64,000 nt of DNA from Phallusia mammillata (lineage: Eukaryota; Chordata; Ascidiacea; Phlebobranchia; Ascidiidae). Below are positions 36,487 through 49,472 of the stretch, piece after piece. The notes beneath the pieces are model-generated. The model searched no databases. It worked only from the letters and a program-made list of their open reading frames with translations, and had not been told where the DNA came from. The DNA is taken from contig QLIY01000319.1 in the NCBI GenBank assembly GCA_003260075.1, positions 21,338 through 85,337 on the forward strand, read 5' to 3'. The translations under genes were made by a program, and so were the position numbers. Numbering within the stretch: position 1 is the stretch's first letter; every line of letters begins with the position of its first letter.

Positions 36487-39400
36487 TCAGGTTCTTTCGC
36501 AAATTGCAAATTTCAAGTACCAGCAATTATTATCGTCCATTTTGTACACGCCATTTTTAAGGTAAATGTGCACACAGTCCGCATTGGGTCCCAAGCCACC
36601 CCCATCATTTGGTTCACCCTCGTGGAAGTCAGTATTGCTTGAAGTCATTTCTACTCCGTCCAGGTAGACAAAAGATCCCTCTCTGTCTTTGTCTGTCAAA
36701 CCGATCCAGAAGTATACTTTACCCGACCCAAGGGGTTTCAGCAAGTTGGTTATAATAGAGCTAAATTGCAAAAAAATGACATGACAAAATGCGGTACTGT
36801 AATACACTTAACCAAAATTATTTGCATCTTAAGGTTTTTTGTATCCACGTACCTTCAATATTTGCCTTAAAGGTAATAAGCAAACATTATGTGAACCAAG
36901 CAAAATAGTTTCACCCTACTGTGAAGATATAAATAACAATACTATAAAGAGCATTGGTTGAACAATAGACATTGGAGATATAAGTAGAATTCGACAGACT
37001 ATCCCATTTTATTAAGTTTTGGCCTAATAAGTTAATCCTTGTACTGTATATTCTTAAACCGCCACATCATTTCGGCAACTTCTCAAAAAAAACTTTTGGT
37101 TTTATTTGTTTTCCTGAAACTCAAAGGTTTGCACGACTTACTTTCGTTTAGCCGAATCTCTTATACCCCAAGTGGCCAGATCCCCGCCAAGAGACCTGCA
37201 ATATGCTCTCGAATCGTCCCAGCTCCTTAGGTCATTTGATATAATATGGTCCTGGCGAACTGCAAAAAAAGTACGGAATTTTTTTATTAAACGATTGTTT
37301 TGTTGTTTTTTGAAAAGCTAGATGAAAGCGACCTTTTATGCAAAGCTGTCTGATGGGAGAAACAATTCCACACATTTAGTGTAAGTTATTTAGCGTAGCT
37401 GGCTAAGTAAGACTAATCAAGTTAATGCAAACTAAAGGATGCTTTTTTGGCAAATAACTCATACTGCTTTTACTGTTGTTTTAACGTCCTATTTAGGTCG
37501 CTGTGATACGTAATGTTTATAGTATGTTGGGAATCAGGTTATTGGTCATAAATTGGTTTGTAGCTGGCAAGCCTTGTAGAATTCAAATACGTATAATCCA
37601 ACATTAATTCAAATTACCCAGTGTATTTTTCGGACTGATACGAGCAATTTGTGCTTATGATATTTAGTTTATTTATGAGTAGACAAAACGATTTTATTAA
37701 CGCTAATGTTTCAAATCTGGACTTCGCTAACTGACTCTAAGTCCATAAACGCAAAAGTTACTCTAAATTATACATATGACATATTTAATTTGACATAGTC
37801 CCATAGAAGAGTGGATTTTTAACTGGCACAAAACGTTTTGTATAAAGTTAAAGAGTCACAAAAGATTTAAACACGCCACTTTACCGTTTGTACATGTGCT
37901 CCCTGTGTACCAAACTGTACAAGCACAAGTGTAACTCGTCACCGTATCCGTACACGTGCCGCCATTCTGACAAAGACCAGGATTACTATTGCAGTAATTC
38001 GCTTCTGAAAAAGCAAAACACATTTATAACACCAAACAAACGTTCAGGAGGTTGAATATACACGCAAGCTGTATGTGTACATTGGGACTTACTGTGAACA
38101 CATATTTTTGGTGTTTTGTATTATAGTTTGTGTTGTATTGTCGAACAACTAATCGAAGAAAGGGTAGCCATTTAGGTGACTATATTAAGCAAGAAGTATA
38201 CCCGTTCAAACTCATAATGTCTACACATAGTTTAAAATGTATACATGTATTGTACATTTGCCATTATTAGTTTGAAATCTTACTGCATTGTAGTCCATTT
38301 CCTATGAAATTTGTATTGCACGAACATCTGAAACTACCCGCTGTGTTGGTACAAGTTGCATAACCGTGACAGTTGTGTGTTCTGGCGGCGCATTCGTTGA
38401 TATCTGCATTTCACATCAATTTTAGTAGCAAACTTGCAAGTAGTGTAATTGATTGCTGTTGCGTGGCAATACCTGTCTCACAATGCCTTCCTGTGTAGCC
38501 CGAAGTGCACGAACAGCGGTAGTCTGTTATTGTGTCTGAACACCGACCTGAATTTTTGCACAGGCCAAGGTTTTGGGCACAATAATCCAGCACTATAAAG
38601 CCAGAAAAAATATGAAAGTTTAACATTAAGTTTGTATGTGTTCAAATTGCTCAACAGTTTACATATGAAAGAGTGGTTTGAATACATGCTACATGAAAAA
38701 TTACCACATTGCGTTCCACTTCCTGTGTAGTTTGCTTTGCAAGAACACTGGAAACTACCCGCTGTGTTGGTACAAGTTGCGTGTTGATGACAGTTATGTG
38801 TTCCACTAGTACATTCATTGATGTCTGTACAAATCCACTTCCAAGTTTGAGTGTTTAGCCTACGTGGTAGGTACAAATTGAAATGCTTACCGATTTGGCA
38901 GTCTTCGCCCGTGAAACCGACAGAACAGAAGCAAAATCGTTGGTTCATTCCGGACTGACAATTGCCTTCGTTTAAACAGCTTTTTGATGCGCAAAAATCT
39001 TCATCTAAAATTGATGTAACATTGCGGTTAGATTTGTTTTGTTTTGCAGCAGTTGCCAACAGCAATGTTTTAAGGACATAGCAGATGTTTTGGAACTTTC
39101 CACCTTTTTCTGTTTACTTGTTTCGTCTATGTTAGATATTTAAGTGCATTTTTTAACCTTTTGGGTTTTCACTGCGAATTGGGTATTCACTGCTGGCCGA
39201 GAAGGTAGTTAATTTACTGCAAAATGTTCACCTAACAGGAATATGGCCTAAAACCGCTGGAAGTTTACTGTACTAAAAATGCTACATAAAATGTAAGCAT
39301 ACTTTGGTGAATTATGCTACTATATAGAAAGCATTTAAGTAGCAATATAAAACTTACTGGTGAAACTAAACGCGTTTTTCGAAAATCCACAAGATTTGCT

Positions 39401-40256
39401 GTGGACCCCATGATTTGTTGAACCTCGAAATGAAGATTGAGATTGTGTTGAGTAAAACCTCACGTGTCCACCCTCCGCTGAATTAACTACGATTGGACGA
39501 TTTGTTTGTGGAAACAAGCAAAAACTGAATGACCACTTACCACTTAAAACCCCGGCGTGGATAGCAGCCGCACACACAGACGAATTGCTATTGTACAAAT
39601 TTATCCCACACACGTAGTTCGAACCACAACCAGAAGGACAATCAACATCAGTCACAGAAGACTCTGTGTTTCCCTTTGTGCTGCATTTCACTGAATCAAT
39701 GTTCTAAAATGTTACGTATCTGTTTACTGCAAATGCTTTGAAATGTTTTACTTTGAAACGAGTAGGTTTCGGTAGCAGTCCGGCATGATTTGCTTGCGAC
39801 GCCAAATCTCTCAGATTTACTGTATTTGGGAAGAGGATCACTTTTAAACACTTCAAAATATCCACCCAAATCTGAAAAATTACACAAATAACAAGACAAG
39901 AAAACCCGAACTCCGACAAAACTTGCATAACTGCATCCTATAATAAGAGCCAACTTACTGTCCACCAGTCCAGCATGCATCGCAGCAAGACACAGAGGAC
40001 CTCTGGCGTAGTCGTCAGTCCCACATAAATCTGAATGTTGCATCCAACAGCCGCCGGGACAAATCACTTTTGTGATCGAGTGTTTTAAATCCGACAGTTT
40101 TGTATCACATGTGGCTAGATAAAACAAACAAGATTATGATTTAGCTAGTTTCGGTAAATCGTTTTCACACAAGAATTAGTTACCTTCCATTGCTTCACAA
40201 GTTTGCAAGACAGCCATGACGGTGAAGTAGAGTCTCAAAGAATTTAATAACAACAT
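36487..40256 (-). CDS. Secreted LCCL-LCCL-EGF(5)-C-type lectin protein
   Basis: Twelve exons from the 5' end: 40256-40184, 40114-39959, 39871-39752, 39690-39541, 39477-39358, 39004-38891, 38824-38705, 38592-38473, 38403-38284, 38004-37885, 37259-37142, 36760-36487. Open spliced frame of 534 residues, one fewer than its sister at 24470-27923 because the start has one methionine, not two. Signal peptide 1-24 (MLLLNSLRLYFT), two LCCL domains to about 206, five EGF modules to 404, C-type lectin 405-534 with EPN and YKMDD. All exon borders agree with the sister gene. No membrane helix follows, so secretion is expected. Confidence 0.87.
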
Positions 40257-41998
40257 TGTAGGTCTATAATTTTAACTTAGGAATGAAATATTGGTGGCCT
40301 AAAACTTTGCAACAATGAAATCCCAAGTTATAATTTACCTCTTTCTGTTTTGTTTATGCTGTCAGACTGCCTATGCATTCATCGCTAATGAATTTCAACC
40401 GAACTATTTGCTATACGTTTTGTTTAGCCTACAATATACACAAAGGATCCAACTGTACAAACTAAACCCTTGTACCGATACTCGAAAATGTTATTAAAAG
40501 CGTAATTTCACTTCGTGTCGTAAACTCATGCGCTGACTGGTCTAAACAGACAGGAAACTTGGATGACATCACAACATCAACTGTATGTTGAAATCTTGAT
40601 AGCTATTAGTGGAAATGACGCCCAATCTGGATACGATACTATACGCCTTCACAACACCCTGTATTGTTGCAACGAATTCGCACCAGAAATAGAATGGGAA
40701 AGTGTGACCAACAAGTATTAGGTGGTTTCCGTATAGTACCATACGGTCACATGGTCTAATTAAAGTAGCCTGTAAACTTTACGTGTCTAGACAAACACAC
40801 AAGCTTTTAGAGTTCACTGAGCATTACAGTAGGATGTATATATAAAGAATGTTTAACATCGAAAAAGGAACCTGGGGATTTTGATAAGAATCTGACACAA
40901 ATTCGACATTGCCTGGCAAAAGTATGAGTGCTTTTAAGCTGGAATAACTACCTCGCATTTTGTTTTCCAAAACTATTTTTACGATATTTTTAAGGAGTTG
41001 TCATTATGGTCATTTTTTTAAATTTAACAATATACCCATACCAAGGAGTTCATTTTGCTCTTAGATGTTTGCTTGTTTATCACTTCCACAACAACATATT
41101 TTGGCGGTCAAACACACAAATCTATCATTAACCTGCCAAGCTTGATTTGTTACCAGATTTGCAAATGGTTCCAAATGTTTGTATCATGCAAATAACGCGC
41201 AGGTATATACATGGCTTCAAGCGTCTACTGTTTTTCTCTTGAGGTAAACGTATTTTAATTTGTCGCAAGTATACAATACGAGTACACTAACAGTAATCTG
41301 GAACGTTGTGGTTCAAAGACTGTCTGTTCGATGGAAGGTGCCCTAGCTCACACTAAAGGTGATACAATTTTGAATTTAGTGAAGTTTTATTTTGCGTCTT
41401 CGATTAAACAACATTTCAACATAAATTAGAAGCATTACCGTTTGTTTGTTTTTTACTTTTTGTCGTTATCTGCCAAACAATAAAAACTATAGTATTGCAG
41501 TAGATGGCTAAACTTTTGACGTCGAGTTTAAAATTTGCGTTTTAGTTTCGGTAATAATTGTTTACTTTGAAAGCATCGAGCCAATGTATGATAAGCTGCA
41601 GACGGTGCACACTGTTTCGACCTACAAGCAGTGGTGGGATTAAAATCTTTTGTCAGTCGGTTCTATCACAAAACTCTTATTTTTCAGCCGGTTCTGTTAC
41701 AAAAAGTCCATTGACAGTAAGCGGTAAAGCTAACCGGTTCGCTGATCTCATAAAATTTCGTGAGACGGTTCTATAGAACTGGTGCAAATCAGCTGAATCC
41801 CACCACTGCCTACAAGGTCTCATTAGTGTAGCAGGTGACGAGATATTGGCTGTAGGGGCTAATATAGCATTGCCGTAAGACTTAGCTCGTGCTGCCAATC
41901 TTTCGTCACCAGCGGCCATCAATTGCTTACTTATTTACATAAAATATTTTTTTTTCTAAATTATATGATTGATTTACTCGATACAAGGTTCATAGAAA
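40257..41998. other. Upstream flank and intergenic region
   Basis: 40257-41045 is the flank shared with 27924-29885 and contains the empty site TATTAGTG at 40604-40611. The rest has no supported gene apart from the short element at 41629-41808. Confidence 0.6.
41629..41808. mobile_element. 180-base hAT miniature element
   Basis: Ends CAGTGGTGGGATT and AATCCCACCACTG, nearly perfect inverted repeats, with exact 8-base duplication CCTACAAG at 41621-41628 and 41809-41816. A related copy lies at 47428-47575. Confidence 0.92.
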
Positions 41999-44900
41999 TC
42001 ATATCGAGCTTCGGTTTCCGATCTTTGTGGGAGTGACGTCATGACCAAGTTTCCGGCCCAGTACCATGTATTTGCTGCGGAAATCCTCAACATTCACATA
42101 AGCCGACTGAAAACAATGCGAAATAATATGTTCACAACGGCAATAAGAGAAGATATAATTATATTTGATAGTTTCAATGCGTTTCCTTAACATTAATAGT
42201 TATCGCCTGCAAATTCAGTATATCAAAATGGTTGATTCCTACTCATTCTTAACTCGTATTGATCAGGTAAAAAAACAGGTATATTTGTCAAAACGTTTGG
42301 TGCGAACTTAGCATACTTGATATGTGATCCAAAGCTTTTTGATATGCAACAAGCATTTTAAATCCGCAATAAAACAAAAACTGCTCGCAGCTTGCTGTAG
42401 CCTATAACCCAAAACACATAAAGCATCGCTTAAACTACGCGAAAACCGAAAAGGGAAATATTCATAGGCATCCTGCCTTCAAAACATCAACAAATTGCAC
42501 CGCAAGCATTGCAAAACAAATTCTTGATGAATGACTGAACAAAACAAGGCGAGTATGCTAAAAGAGACAAGCAGCTCGCGTAGTGGCTTGGACAGGCAAC
42601 TCAGAGACGAATCTATTGCAGAAGTGCTGGCGATTGCCCATGCTGAAGGTAGAAAATTATTAGAAACGGCAGAAGAACGAGAGAAAACTGTTTCCGCTGC
42701 GAAGCAAAAAGCGGCAAGTAAGAAGAATGAAAAACAAGGACCTTCCATGCAAAGCGTTGAATCGACAAGTCATTATCCAAATACCGGTAAGATACTAAAA
42801 TAACTTCGAAGTGACCTAGCTTGTGCCATTTACAAAGTTGTCTTAAATAATTTGTACACCGCTAGCGGCATAGTATAATTTATAAACGCAAAGCCATGTT
42901 TGTTTTGTTTCCATTCTATAGTGTAAGTTTGCTTACTGACAGTTGATCATTTAAACAGACTAACGCGTTATAATAAATGTCACACAATATACTAATTAGG
43001 TTTTCAAACTATGCCCCAAACTGTAGTTTTTCATTTAGGTGCTTTTTACACGTTGTCCATAAGTACGCAAAATGATGACGATGGCTCATATGAAATATTG
43101 CAACATAAAACATCCTTAAATGTTGATCTCAATCCCCTGCGTCGGTGACGTGTTTTGTGACGTTTTGTTTCGCAAATATTTGATCATCGGACTGACAAAC
43201 ACGAAAACCTTGTCAAATGTACATCTCCGTCAACGCGACCCTGAAATAGTGTGTTGCGTGGCACAGTCTTATTTAATTACCAAAAAAGCCCCACAAATGC
43301 AAAGATTTATGTCATAAAATATGAAAACATTTATAATCTATTAAAAATTCATTTCAACAAAAAATCAAAAATTAAAAAGTTACAGTTAATTTCAATAAAA
43401 AACGGGTTCATCTTTTTAAATTGCTGTAAGCGTGTTTGCAAATCAAGCAAGGCCTTTAACAGACAATTTATACGCGGCTGCACACACGTTACTTGTGCGT
43501 GTACAACGACACTGTCTGTGTAGACCATGCATATCCGCCATAACATGCATTCAGTGTCATTTGACCACATTGTTTGCCTGATAAAACCCTAAACAGCAGC
43601 CCCACTAACATCAAACGATCAACTTATTGAAGCTATAGCAAAGTCTAGCACCACGATGGCCGGCAACGACGACGGACAAGGCACAAGTGGACAACAGCAA
43701 GGAGACAAAAACATTTTGACTGTTGCTGTTGAAAAAGTTGGATCGTTCTTTTCGTCAGTGGGCAAAGGAGTTAAAACTGCCGTTGATTCAGCAACTGGTG
43801 TTTTTCAAAACAAAGAAGAAAGTGGTGGTACAGAGGAAAGTGGTGGTAAAAAGGAAGCTAAAAAGACTGAAGAAGACGTCGAAAACGCTTCTTAGTGACA
43901 TGTAGATATGTTTATAGCGTTACGCTTTTCTGCTTTGTGTGTTTGTCAGTGATACGCAGTATAATAAACTAGGTAAATTTGTTGTTACAAATAGCTGTTT
44001 CGAACAGTAAAAATACTTGTGTAGCGTACAGGCAAATCGGCTTGGATGCACGAATATGCAAATTTAAAGCTCGGGTCAGTTTGTGAGCATCAAAAACAGC
44101 GATAAAAGAAATACTTTCATTCGTTTTCTGTTCTCCGGTGGACCAATGATATGTTATAGTTTTGTCTTGGATACAAATTAGGGCCTTCACTAAGAAAAAA
44201 AGAAATAGACAACTTTCAAACAAGCTTTGGGTCTTTGTGTCTGACTTATAGACGAAACTGACAAAACGCACATGAGGCGTAGCATCATAGCTATATATCA
44301 GCCTACACTGTTAATAATACGTTAAATTTGTGTGAATATACTAAGGCTTATACCTGTAGCAATCTCGTGCCGCCGTGAGGCACAAACGCTTCCCGTCCGT
44401 GAGCTACACGCCTGTTGTTGAAAACCAACATATCTCCTGGAACCATGCGGTGTGTGAACTGCGGAAGAAATAACACTGATAAGCAATATTATATGCACTC
44501 ACGTGTACCGAAAAAAGCTTATCAATTAGATTTGGTTCCTGAGTTAGATTCTCATATTGCCATTAGGTTGGGGGCATTTTGTCAATATAAGTTACGCAGT
44601 CGAGTCAAATAGCGCGTTAAATTTACGATTTTACCCGTAATTCAGGCCTTGTAATAATCTTCCATAGCTTCTTATGTGCGTTGTAGAATGGCATTACACA
44701 ATTTTCCCTGACACGCAGTGTAGCATCCAGTCCAGTGTTGAAATGTACAGCTACAATCTGTTTGTTTGAAGAAAAAAACGGACTTAAATAAAAAACAATG
44801 CAAATTTAACAGATACAAGTGTCTCAAAAAGCTTCGATTGGGCTTCAACGCCACTAAAAGGCATAGAGATATGATGCGGAGATAATTCACCAGAGGCATG

Positions 44901-47900
44901 AATACAATTCTTTCGAATAACGTATGGTCGAATTGTCAGTAAGCAATTAAGCTTTTGTGTTTCTTAAACTCGTCAAGCAGTACCAAACAGAATTTTCGTT
45001 TCACCATACACTTTGCGGGCCAACAACACTATGGTGAAAGTTAATGTACGACTTCATTGGGTTAAGGTTATGGTTAACTTTTGTGACAAATAAAAAATAT
45101 TGGAGCTTTGCACGCCTGTAATTCGTCATCGAGTACTAGAACACTAGATATGTTTGCATTTTTAAAATAGGGAATATTTTGCGGCACATTTTGGAAATTT
45201 CTAATAGTTGGGGAAAACAGGCAGGTTACGAATGACCAGATAAAAAAAAGTTTAACAGGTAAGGCTATTATACATTGGAGTAGAGTAGATGATTGGACAC
45301 TTTGCACAATGCACTGATCAGTGTTTTAATAAATTATTCTTACTACCAATTTTACTGACCTGACAAGCCAAAGTTTATCAGGCACAAACACAGAAAAGCC
45401 AAAGTTCGTACATATTGCTTCGCGGGCACACTACCAGTGCTAATAGGGATTCGTAACAATCATTAACCTGGTCATCATAGTCGACTTCAATCACCGGCTT
45501 TCGAGTTTCGTAATATGCCGGATTTTGCCTTTTATAGTCGATTGTTGCGAAAGTGCAAGGAACCCTTGTAAGTACGCGAAAATCATCGGGAGATTCTTGT
45601 CGAAGAATTTCGGCTGCTTGGAACATGTCGGCCACAATTGATTCGCCTCCTTCTATACATTCATCAAACCTGAATAAATCATACTGTACTAAAAGCTGTT
45701 GCTTACTGACCATACTGTTGTACGGTTGTTATATACTATAAATATGGTTACCAGTTTGAACCCGAATGCTCAAGCCAAACATTCTGCCCAAACCAAAGCA
45801 TTTAACACAAAGTCTGTTCACGACAGGAAAGTTGGTGAAATTACATGACAAACAAGCGTGAAGTTTGAATTAAAACCAATGTTTGCGCTCGAGCTGCTGC
45901 AGGCAAATAGCCGTCTTTTCCCGAAATTATAAATGAGTGTTTGCCATGCCCGGCCGTGGACACACTGCAGTTAAAAAACGACACGAAGAATGCGATAACC
46001 CAGCTGAACAGAGGGTTTACGCACACCCCAGTTCGCTGCATGGGCTAAGCGACATGTAACATTTGCTTTTATTTAAAAAAAAAATTTACTACGATAAGGT
46101 ACATTCCCGTGTGCTATGGTTTTTCAATTAAAATGTAGCCATTTTAGTGCCAATGTTTTGTTTTCTCTCAAACTTCACACCAATCACGTCATTTCGCCGC
46201 CAAGCAAAAACACCTGTTCTTTTTTTGTGTTTTTGCCTACAAATTCACTATCTGCTCGCCTATACGCTAATTGAATCGTAAGTGTGTAATATAGACCGGT
46301 TGGGGCGCCTTGCATATGTGCAGATGTAAGTCGCATCCGTCCAGGAAAAGTCTTCAGCTTATACATATGGAATGCAAAGTCGCAAAAAAACTTATATTTT
46401 GGTGTTTATAAAACAAAGGGGAAACAGATTAAGTGAGTAAAGATTGCATCCTTGTTAAATATTGGCCAAGTATTAATAATTATCACGAGTAAGGCTTGGC
46501 GTGACATATTATGAGCCTAGATAAATATACTTTGGCTTTCTTTCCACACAGTGGCGTCAAGTTATTTACATTTAATTCAGGTTTGTGAACTTTAGCCTAT
46601 TAAAATAGATTTACTAGAATGCTACCGATTAAAAAAAATTTTGCCATTCATTTACAAATGTAGTTTTTGGGCGATTGTTTGCAATGTGTCCAGTAACACA
46701 TTTTGTGCATTTGTATCATGAAAACATCAGTTTTCGGTACAAAAAAATAAAAGGTAAGTATACACAAACTAGCGAATACTTCAAAAAGCGAACAGTTGGC
46801 GGGGCTAAAGCGACATACTATTCCCAAAAAAACGTAATACGACGAAATAAACGAATTTTGCAAACACGTGACTGGGTTTAAAACCGGGTAAGTGAATCGT
46901 TTGTGCGTTGGACGCCCAACATGTACTAAATATAAAGTCAAATATTACAAATGTACTTACTGCAAGCATTGAAAAAACTGCACACCAAGCTCAGACTCGT
47001 AGTGCGCTTGATCTGTGTGAAATGTTAGGTATTCCCGTGTGTTCGTTACACTGTCTTTCACCCCTTTATCATATATCATGAATTTCTGGTAATCGATAAA
47101 AATAGGATTCACTTAACATTGGTAAATACCACAAGTGGTAAAATATGTGGTAAGTACCACAAACACATTGGTTGGATTTTATATGTTATTCAAATTCATC
47201 AACGACATTTACTGAGGATTGCCAAGCAGCTGTTATTCAACAGTATGCAAATAGATTTTTACATGTAAACAAGAACTGGACACTTACCCTTCCGTATGTG
47301 GAATCAACCAATGGTCCGATTGTAACAGCAAACTAAAAAAAACATAACAGTTTGAATAATGAACATGATTTTGTTCTGCCTGTTCGTTGCATTGACGTTC
47401 ACAAAATCCTCTTTAAAGAGTTGTATGTCGTGGTGAGTCTCACGAAATTTTATGATATCAGCGAAGCGGTTAGCATTACTGGTTACTGTCAATGGACATT
47501 TTGTAACAGAACCGGGCTGAAAAATATGACTTTTGTGATAGAACCGGCTGACAAAAAATTGAAATCCCACCACTGGTTGTATGACCAAATTGAATAAGTC
47601 AATTGAAAGAAACAATAAGGTCTCGAATTCATAACGTGAAAGTGAGTAACAAAATCTAATAACATTAATGTTGTCCATGCTCCAACAAAACTATATAGAA
47701 TGTTTAATTAACCGTTTGATGAACTGTAAAGCGTGCCTGAACGAATGTATTTGCTATAATGAATGTAAATTTTGTACCTCCTCAAGAAACTCCTCGTCTG
47801 TAGGTACACCACGCAGATAGCATATCCCAACCTCCATGACAGCTTTCAAAACCCTGCAAAAAAGATAAAGCAATCAATTCAACGTACGTAGATTGGCAAG

Positions 47901-48912
47901 GCGTTTATGAAAATTGTGGTTTGAGAGCAAATACGTTAACGGAAAGGCATATTCATTTGGGGTTTTTAAACGTTCCTTTATAGCCATTGGTAAAACAAAC
48001 TTAAATTAACGCACTATAAAGAAGAACACATATTATAATCACTGACGAAGTGAAAAGGGACACTCCTTTGTTTAATCTTTGGTGTCGATTACCAATTAAA
48101 GGTAGTCTACTTAAGTTGCCAAGCCGTTCAAAATCTGAGAAAACTCTTGCTCTTATATGCACAAACACATTACAATAGCCTACATTCTTCTCGGCGTGTA
48201 TTCGGAAGGTATTTGAGTAAACACTTACTTAAATAGGCCTCCATCCGTACCCTTTACAGTACTGTAGTCGAGTGGTTGGAGTTTAAATTCTCTTGGTTTT
48301 ATGAAATGCATTTTGCGATCGTCAATTAGTTTGTGAAGGCATCGATCGCAGTAACAGTTTCGTCTCAGAAAAGCAAGAGGAAGAACAGTGTTGTGGTTAG
48401 CACACACTTCCCCATTAAATTCCACACAAAGCTGGTCTAATTGAAACAAGATATGTTATAAATCTACTAAAACTGGGCCAAGTCCCGTTTTACCGCAGTC
48501 ATTAAGTACAATTTTAGAAAAATTAGCTGTCAAAATGCAAACACCGTAAATTGACACCCTCAAGTTCACGTTTGGCCAAAAGAAATGAATAGAAATTAAA
48601 TTAAGCTTGAAACTAACCTTTATCTTTGTTGACTTTTGCATCAATTATTGGGAAGTCGTCAGGAAACAGACTGCAGTTAATTCGTTGTTGTCCCACGATA
48701 AAACGATAGCAATTGTTGCAATGACAGTTGAACCGAAGCCACTTGTTGTGAAACCTAACACATACCAAACTACAACAGACAAGCCATTCGACTTTACACA
48801 AAGGTTGAAAGTGTTTGCCTTACCTACTGCCATGACCATCTTTCCATAGGACCTCAATTTGGTCCTTTGCGTAGGATATTCGAACGCTTTCTACCCTAGC
48901 TTTTTCGTCCAT
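41999..48912 (-). CDS. BBOX1-like: Gamma-butyrobetaine dioxygenase-like enzyme (BBOX/TMLH family)
   Basis: Ten exons from the 5' end: 48912-48824, 48754-48618, 48436-48229, 47853-47778, 47332-47288, 47085-46961, 45669-45468, 44757-44635, 44458-44354, 42106-41999. All phases agree and the spliced frame is 405 residues, close to the usual 387 of BBOX1. The N-terminal part has the two DUF971-type units (DGHGSRFHNKWLRFNCHCN), the rest is the TauD/jelly-roll Fe(II)/2-oxoglutarate oxygenase fold. Iron ligands by motif are H208 and D210 (HTD) and H355 (RRVAHGR), spaced as in the family. The family hydroxylates gamma-butyrobetaine or trimethyllysine in carnitine synthesis; the lack of an obvious mitochondrial presequence and the length favour the butyrobetaine enzyme, but the choice is not secure. 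The last intron (44353-42107) holds two small genes on the other strand. Confidence 0.85.
42531..42803 (+). CDS. Small charged hypothetical protein, possibly multi-exon
   Basis: An open frame of 90 codons, starting MTEQNKASMLKE and rich in A, E and K with helix-forming character. It may be one exon of a larger gene: 42228-42266 encodes MVDSYSFLTRIDQ up to a GT donor in a matching phase, and GTAAGAT at 42787 looks like a donor near the end of this frame. The acceptor that would join them has little pyrimidine. I recognise no domain. It lies in the last intron of the dioxygenase gene, opposite strand. Confidence 0.4.
   Translation: MTEQNKASMLKETSSSRSGLDRQLRDESIAEVLAIAHAEGRKLLETAEEREKTVSAAKQKAASKKNEKQGPSMQSVESTSHYPNTGKILK
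43656..43895 (+). CDS. Small acidic hypothetical protein of 79 residues
   Basis: Single open frame from MAGNDDGQGT to a TAG, with an amphipathic middle (KVGSFFSSVGKGVKTAV) and a tail of E, K and G. An AATAAA signal lies about 70 bases after the stop (43963), which supports a real transcript end. No domain recognised. It lies in the last intron of the dioxygenase gene, opposite strand. Confidence 0.55.
   Translation: MAGNDDGQGTSGQQQGDKNILTVAVEKVGSFFSSVGKGVKTAVDSATGVFQNKEESGGTEESGGKKEAKKTEEDVENAS
47428..47575. mobile_element. 148-base hAT miniature element, related to 41629-41808
   Basis: Reversed relative to the other copy; ends in CCCACCACTG, with GTTGTATG duplicated at 47420-47427 and 47576-47583. 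The left end has decayed to TCGTGGTGAG. It lies in an intron of the dioxygenase gene. Confidence 0.85.
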
Positions 48913-49472
48913 TGCAACTAGTAGTTTCACAAAACTGTCTGTGCTGCAGCTAATTGTACAAGGTTAGGTACGTTACATACTCTGTGCCGCCGATACGCCG
49001 CAAAGGCGTAACCGGCCGAACCTTTTTCTCTGGACTTTGCAAAAGCGCAATGCGGATGTGTGTGCTAACGCTCGGAGCCTCAAATGCATGTTGATATTGG
49101 CACATTGGCGAACTTTATCACGCACGAAGCCCGCCAGCGCGCGATATTCAGAATACGGGCATTATGTAATAGGAATAATACAAAGCATTCTCAAGTCATA
49201 TGTGCTTAATGTGTATGTCTTTTAACTGATAAACCCATGTGGAAACCTCACTTTGTCTGATATTTACCAAACACACCACCAGCATACTTTAGATAACACA
49301 TAGCATTAGCTAGCAATACTAGATGCACAATTCACAAATCAATAAGAAGCCCAAAGTTTGCCATTTTCACAGAAGACCAAAACAATTTTAGACAGAAGAA
49401 CATAATAAGTTCTCCAAACAAACTTGGGTCAGGAAGTTGCATACTATCTAAGAGGTTTAATATAATTGATTA
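48913..49472. other. Intergenic, no gene seen
   Basis: Between the starts and ends of two minus-strand genes. A GC-richer patch near 48980-49030 may belong to the dioxygenase promoter; no specific motif is convincing. Confidence 0.4.

Larger units (their letters stand above)
29886..41045. repeat. Segmental duplication, unit 2
   Basis: Partner of 19050-29885. It carries the wrecked copy of the nine-EGF gene (29921-32185), the shared intergenic flank and the gene at 36487-40256. About 1.97 kb of its length is probably an assembly repeat (33524 N). Confidence 0.75.

Noticed and set aside
47304..47678. 124-codon minus-strand frame
   Set aside because: Runs through a miniature hAT element and an intron; the genuine exon here is only 47332-47288.
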